A stretch of 17,826 nucleotides of DNA, taken from assembly GCA_913062745.1 (NCBI GenBank), contig CAJXXJ010000010.1:1-17826 (forward strand). The letters run 5' to 3'. The position numbers were made by a program, and so were the translations under genes. Below are positions 14,901-17,826 of this stretch, piece after piece; position 1 is the first letter of the stretch, and the number at the start of each line of letters is the position of its first letter. Below the pieces are notes generated by a model, which was not told where the DNA came from, did no database searches, and saw only the letters and a list, made by a program, of their open reading frames with translations. The DNA is from an uncultured Phaeodactylibacter sp. (GTDB lineage Bacteria > Bacteroidota > Bacteroidia > Chitinophagales > Saprospiraceae).

Positions 14901-15107
14901 ATGATACCAGCGTTCGGCCCGGCTGGCAAATTCGCGCATGCGGTCCTGGTTTTCCAGGTAGTGGTAGAACCGGAAGTTAGGCGATTCGAGCACTTCGAAC
15001 TCGTGGTTTTCGTAGTTGACCTTGTTTCTGCCGAAGTACTGCGCCTGCAGGCTGGTACCGCTCAGTACCAGCACGATCAGCCAGATGAAGGTTTTTTGTA
15101 ATGCCAT
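11991..15107 (-). CDS. Outer-membrane three-part protein: peptidase-MA-like domain, TolB-like propeller, surface-antigen beta-barrel
   Basis: This 1038-residue protein has a signal peptide (about 1-22, ending LQAQ). Residues about 35-270 form a gluzincin-like metallopeptidase domain: H136-E-L-V-H140 provides two zinc ligands and the catalytic Glu, and WMVEGMAEY (E167) fits the third ligand as in peptidase MA families. Residues about 295-570 contain PD40/TolB-type propeller blades with the words 'SPNGRY', 'SPDSER', 'SPDGNH' and 'APDGRF'. Residues about 630-1038 have the alternating pattern of an Omp85/bacterial surface antigen beta-barrel and end in an aromatic residue (...NLVPAW), the usual outer-membrane insertion signal. 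The protease and propeller would sit in the periplasm with the barrel in the outer membrane (inference). The ATG at 15107 is chosen as the start because it gives the signal peptide. It is a single-gene unit with its own terminator. Confidence 0.88.
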   Translation of the reverse strand: MALQKTFIWLIVLVLSGTSLQAQYFGRNKVNYENHEFEVLESPNFRFYHYLENQDRMREFASRAERWYHMHQRVLNDTIVEKNPFILYNNHADFQQTNTISGAIGVGTGGVTEALKNRVVMPIAESHQQTNHVLGHELVHAFQYNMILNGDSTNLQSLGNLPLWMVEGMAEYMSIGRIDAHTAMWMRDAVLNDDVPTIKDLNNPKYFPYRYGQVFWAFLTGLQGDDIIEPFFISTAKYGMEEASKRELGVPLDTLSKIWVEGVKRQFGQFTAEGKKDRQVGRRMFSKENSGRINIAPEISPNGRYVIFLSEKDLFSIDLFLADARTGEVLRKVASSRRAGHIDDFAYIESSGTWSPDSERFAFVAFSKGRNILIIKDVTNGKTVEEIVPEGLQAFSNPEWSPDGNHIVVSGLVDGQPDLFQINLRDNSVEQLTNDTYSELHPSYAPDGRFIVFSTDRLSFEQGRRNGRWSFNLATLDPVSRRVENIDVFPGADNMNPIVNTQGNILFLSNRDGFRNMYEYNMGTGKVYQLTDLITGVSGITAYAPAISVARRRDRIMYTYFSQNGYSIYRAQPEDFLNREVPADAVDFSAATLPKFNKRATSIVDAQLDQLPPAMELPETAFSVHPYRAEFKLDYVGGSAGVGLGTSNAFGTQTGVAGGIDFLFSDILGDNQLFASAALNGEITDFGGAIAYINRDKQLNWGASLSHVPFRNFAFGNRGITNVDVNGDVFPVFADTFFVRRIFEDKATLFATYPFSSTMRIEGSASFARYSTRLDQYVNLYQTDGFFLGPQLGQEREKLDTPPGFNLWSAGTALVGDNAAFGIVGPLQGHRYRFGITQYAGEFNYAQATLDYRRYRYFNDLNFGLAFRALHYGRYGQGAEDIFPLFVGGGWFVRGFNNASSSEILNRNGRSIDELFGSRIAVSNFEVRIPFTGPRRLALIKSGIIFSELTLFADAGVAWYDFDQFDGPLYRRDSEGEILINPTTGEQLIERMGAEPIISTGVSLRVNLFGALIVEPYYAFPLARDTRGSFGLNLVPAW

Positions 15108-15437
15108 ATCTGAATGGTTTTACTGTTGCTTTGCAAGCTGCTCACCGTGCCGGAAAAAGGAGGGGGAAACCCGGTTTTTTTACTGCGGCCCCTGTCAGCA
15201 GCCTGGTTGTAATCAATTGGTTGTCAAGTGGGTGTTCACAGAATATAACACTTGTTAAAAGGAAAATGTGCAGCTGGCCGTATACGCGGCTGGTTAATTT
15301 TTATTTAAAAGCGGCAGAGAAGCTTAGGGTTTGGTTAAAAAGTTTTGCCGACCCAACCATTGCTCTTATTTGGCCCGGCTTAATTATCTTGGGGCCTTCA
15401 AAAACACAGCCCTGCGGGGTTGACCAAAACAACAATT
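15108..15437. other. Divergent intergenic region
   Basis: No gene seen in these 330 bp. Small structures only: GGTTGT repeated at about 15204 and 15219, GTGTT/AACAC inverted repeat at about 15233-15252, and the palindrome CGTATACG at about 15279-15286. For the plus-strand gene TATCTTGG (15385-15392) is one base off TAnnTTTG, with a TTG 22 bp upstream, a weak promoter candidate. No exact -7 box is seen for the minus-strand gene. Confidence 0.4.
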
Positions 15438-17189
15438 ATGAAGCCGGCCCTGTCCCTTTTACTGCTGTCCCTCGCCTTTTCCCTGCACGCGCAGCAGATG
15501 CTGACGCCCTTCGAGCGGGACGACAACTACAGCGCTTCCTACGAAGAGACGATCGCTTTCTACGAGCAGCTCGCCGCTACCTACCCGGCCCTGCAGCTGC
15601 AGGAGCACGGAGCTACCGATGCAGGCTACCCGCTGCACCTTGCCGTACTGGCTAAAGACGGTGCCTGGGACCCCGAAGTGGCAAAGGAGCAGGGGAAGGT
15701 GGTGCTGTTCGTCAATAACGCGATCCACCCGGGCGAGCCCTGCGGCGTAGATGCCACGATGATGCTGATGCGGGATCTGCTGGAGGGCGGCGCAATGGAG
15801 CTGCTGGCGGACCTGGTTTTCGTGGTCGTGCCCTACTACAATATCGGCGGGGGCCTGCAGCGCGGGCGGGACAGCCGGGCTAATCAGCGGGGGCCTCGCC
15901 TGCACGGCTTTCGCGGCAACGCGCGCAACCTCGACCTGAACCGGGATTTTATCAAGTGCGACTCCCGCAATGCGCAGACTTTCAATCAGCTCTTTGCGCA
16001 GTGGCAGCCGGATGTCTTTATCGACAACCATACCTCCAACGGGGCCGACTATCAGTACACGATGACGCTCATTACCACGCAGCGCGATAAGCTCGACCCT
16101 TTCCTCACCCGCTATCTCAATACAGAAATGCTGCCGGACCTGTACGCCGGCATGGAGCTCGCCGGCTGGGAGATGACACCGTATGTATATGTACGCTCTA
16201 CCCCGGATGAGGGCATTGCCGGTTTTCTCGACCTGCCGCGCTTCGGCTCCGGCTACGCAGCCCTGCACAACACGGTTAGCTTTATTGCGGAAACGCATAT
16301 GCTCAAGCCCTTCAAAGACCGGGTGCAGAGCACTTACGCTTTCATGCAGGCTATGCTGCGGCAGATGCAACGCGACAAAAAGAAAATCCTGGAAGCCCGG
16401 CGGCAGGCCATTCAGCATACGGTAGAGAAGGACAGCTTTGCGCTAAACTGGGAACTCGACCGGCAGCGTGCCGACACCTTGCAGTTTAAAGGCTACGAAG
16501 CCAGGTATAAGCCAAGCGAAGTATCCGGGCTGGAGCGCCTGTACTACGACCGGGGCGCGCCCTATACCAAACCGGTGCCCCACTATCGCTACTACAATAC
16601 GACGGCCAAAGTGCAAAAACCGGCCGCTTACCTCATCCCGCAGGCCTACGAAGGCGTGGTCGACCGGCTGCGCTGGAACGGCGTGGAGCTGTACCGCCTC
16701 AGCGAGGAGATTAGCCCGGAGGTAGAGCTGTACCGGATGACAGACTACAAAACCGTGGAAGAAGCCTACGAGGCGCACTATCTACACTACGACATACAAC
16801 CGCAGCGCGAAACCCGGGAGTGGACGTACCGCCCGGGCGATTATGTGGTATTCGTCAATCAGCCTGCCAACCGCTACATCGTGGAAACGCTCGAGCCACA
16901 GGCGCCGGACTCCTTTTTCGCCTGGAATTTCTTCGACGGCATACTGATGCGCAAGGAGTATTTTTCGGCTTACGTATTCGAAGACGAAGCCGCCCGTATG
17001 CTCAGGCAGGACCCCGGCCTGAAGGCCGCCCTGGAGAAACGCCGCGCGGAAGATGAGGAATTTGCGAAATCAGCCCGGGCGCAGCTCAATTTCATCTACG
17101 AGCGTTCTCCCTATTACGAGCCCACCTATCAGCTGTACCCGGTAGGGCGGCTGATGCGCGCCGGCAAATTGCCGCTGCAAAAGCGATAA
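15438..17189 (+). CDS. Secreted M14 family zinc carboxypeptidase
   Basis: This 583-residue exported metallopeptidase probably removes C-terminal residues from peptides. The ATG at 15438 is chosen over the TTG at 15420 because it opens a clean signal peptide (MKPALSLLLLSLAFSLHAQ). Zinc ligands are H97 and E100 in IHPGEPCG, and H198 in FIDNHTSNG. The substrate-carboxylate-binding Arg is R169 in LDLNRDF, and the catalytic Glu is E285 in SFIAETHM. The catalytic domain spans about 25-310; the remaining ~270 residues form a C-terminal region rich in Tyr and Arg that I do not recognise, but it is common in Bacteroidota M14 proteins of this length. There is no T9SS sorting domain, so the enzyme is probably periplasmic. 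Only 4 bp separate it from the symporter gene, indicating one operon. Confidence 0.93.
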   Translation: MKPALSLLLLSLAFSLHAQQMLTPFERDDNYSASYEETIAFYEQLAATYPALQLQEHGATDAGYPLHLAVLAKDGAWDPEVAKEQGKVVLFVNNAIHPGEPCGVDATMMLMRDLLEGGAMELLADLVFVVVPYYNIGGGLQRGRDSRANQRGPRLHGFRGNARNLDLNRDFIKCDSRNAQTFNQLFAQWQPDVFIDNHTSNGADYQYTMTLITTQRDKLDPFLTRYLNTEMLPDLYAGMELAGWEMTPYVYVRSTPDEGIAGFLDLPRFGSGYAALHNTVSFIAETHMLKPFKDRVQSTYAFMQAMLRQMQRDKKKILEARRQAIQHTVEKDSFALNWELDRQRADTLQFKGYEARYKPSEVSGLERLYYDRGAPYTKPVPHYRYYNTTAKVQKPAAYLIPQAYEGVVDRLRWNGVELYRLSEEISPEVELYRMTDYKTVEEAYEAHYLHYDIQPQRETREWTYRPGDYVVFVNQPANRYIVETLEPQAPDSFFAWNFFDGILMRKEYFSAYVFEDEAARMLRQDPGLKAALEKRRAEDEEFAKSARAQLNFIYERSPYYEPTYQLYPVGRLMRAGKLPLQKR

Positions 17190-17193
17190 GGCT

Positions 17194-17826
17194 ATGCTGC
17201 TGGGATTCATTGCTGCTTATTTGTTGCTTACGCTGCTGATTGGCTACTGGGCTTCCCGCCGGGTACACTCAGCGGCTGATTTTGTGGTAGCGGGCCGCAA
17301 CCTGCCGATGCTGGTGGCTGCGAGCGCCCTGTTTGCTACCTGGTTTGGTTCCGAGACCATCATGGGCGCTTCCTCAGAGTTTGTGGAGCACGGGCTGATC
17401 GGGGTGATCGAAGACCCCTTTGGCGCGGCACTTTGCCTCATCCTGGTGGGCGCATTCTTTGCCCGCCCGCTGTACCGCATGAATATTCTGACCTTCAACG
17501 ATTTTTTCCGCATCCGCTTCAGCCGGCAGGCGGAGTTCATCTCGGCGGTCTTTATGGTGCCTTCCTACTTTGGGTGGATCGCAGCGCAGCTCGTAGCGAT
17601 GGCCATCATCCTGAATGTGGTGGCCGGGCTGACGATGCTGCAGGGCATTGCCGTCTGTACGCTGGTGGTAGTCATTTATACCTACATCGGTGGGATGTGG
17701 GCAGTCTCGGTGACGGATTTTGTGCAAACGATTATGATCGTCACGGGCCTGCTGTGGCTGGCGTTCAGCCTGACTGCCGAAGTGGGTGGGGTAGGGGAGG
17801 TGGTGGACAGCGGGCCGCCCGGCTTT
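17194..17826 (+). CDS. Sodium:solute symporter (SSS/SLC5 family), 3' end beyond window
   Basis: The frame starting at ATG 17194 is open to the right edge (211 codons). The visible part holds about five transmembrane segments. Family marks include the first helix (LLGFIAAYLLLTLLIGYWAS), the FVVAGRNLP loop, WFGSETIMG in the unwound sodium-site helix, and the signature GGMWAVSVTDFVQ (residues 166-178, with D175 and Q178). The substrate cannot be told; coupling to a carboxypeptidase gene 4 bp upstream suggests amino acids or a small peptide product (inference). A full-length member would need roughly 250-400 more residues. Confidence 0.9.
   Translation, partial: MLLGFIAAYLLLTLLIGYWASRRVHSAADFVVAGRNLPMLVAASALFATWFGSETIMGASSEFVEHGLIGVIEDPFGAALCLILVGAFFARPLYRMNILTFNDFFRIRFSRQAEFISAVFMVPSYFGWIAAQLVAMAIILNVVAGLTMLQGIAVCTLVVVIYTYIGGMWAVSVTDFVQTIMIVTGLLWLAFSLTAEVGGVGEVVDSGPPGF

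Noticed and set aside
12495..15101. 868-codon open frame on the plus strand
   Set aside because: It is antisense to the peptidase/TolB/barrel gene, which has clear domains, signal peptide and terminator. The translated product has low-complexity Val/Gly/Ala/Arg composition and no family marks.
15459..16418. 319-codon open frame on the minus strand
   Set aside because: It is antisense to the M14 peptidase catalytic domain, which has all zinc ligands; no independent support.
1..17826. tRNA or rRNA genes and insertion sequences
   Set aside because: No T-arm GTTCGANTC element in a cloverleaf context, no rRNA core sequence and no transposase motif was seen on either strand.

Overview
The window looks like chromosomal DNA of a free-living Bacteroidota, probably a GC-rich member of the Saprospiria/Lewinella type or a relative (inference). 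The grounds are a C-terminal type IX secretion (T9SS) sorting domain on a C10 cysteine protease, many short signal peptides ending in AQ, promoter boxes of the Bacteroidota form TAnnTTTG, weak Shine-Dalgarno sequences, and a family repertoire typical of the phylum: a serine hydrolase with a GH3-like domain, a peptidase-MA/TolB/barrel protein, an M14 peptidase and an SSS symporter. Most genes are GC-rich. Two stretches are visibly AT-richer: bases 1 to about 1980 (beta-helix protein) and about 5465 to 6180 (toxin-antitoxin pair).

Layout. 1-1846 (-): the 5' part of a secreted parallel beta-helix protein, running off the left edge, with a recognisable promoter. 2084-3988 (-) and 4025-5353 (+): a divergent pair of penicillin-recognising enzymes, a serine hydrolase carrying a GH3 C-terminal-like domain without its catalytic barrel, and a PBP4/DacB-type (S13) D-Ala-D-Ala carboxypeptidase. 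5468-6068 (-): a RelE-like toxin and its antitoxin. 6069-6569: a gene-free stretch dense in inverted and tandem repeats. 6570-7241 (+): a protein of unknown function. 7287-10400 (-): a large secreted C10 (streptopain-like) protease followed by a small lipoprotein. 10688-11311 (+): a hemolysin III/TrhA-type membrane protein. 11312-11990: no protein gene, but a promoter, a chain of RNA hairpins, a duplicated 19-nt/hairpin/T-run module and a canonical terminator, which I read as an unrecognised structured RNA gene. 11991-15107 (-): a three-part outer-membrane protein (HExxH peptidase, TolB-like propeller, beta-barrel). 15438-17189 and 17194 to the right edge (+): a secreted M14 metallocarboxypeptidase tightly coupled to a sodium:solute symporter.

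Taken together the genes describe a cell-envelope and extracellular-proteolysis neighbourhood: peptidoglycan-active enzymes, exported proteases and an uptake transporter. The least explained parts are the RNA-like locus at about 11486-11915 and the repeat-rich intergenic stretch at about 6181-6440.
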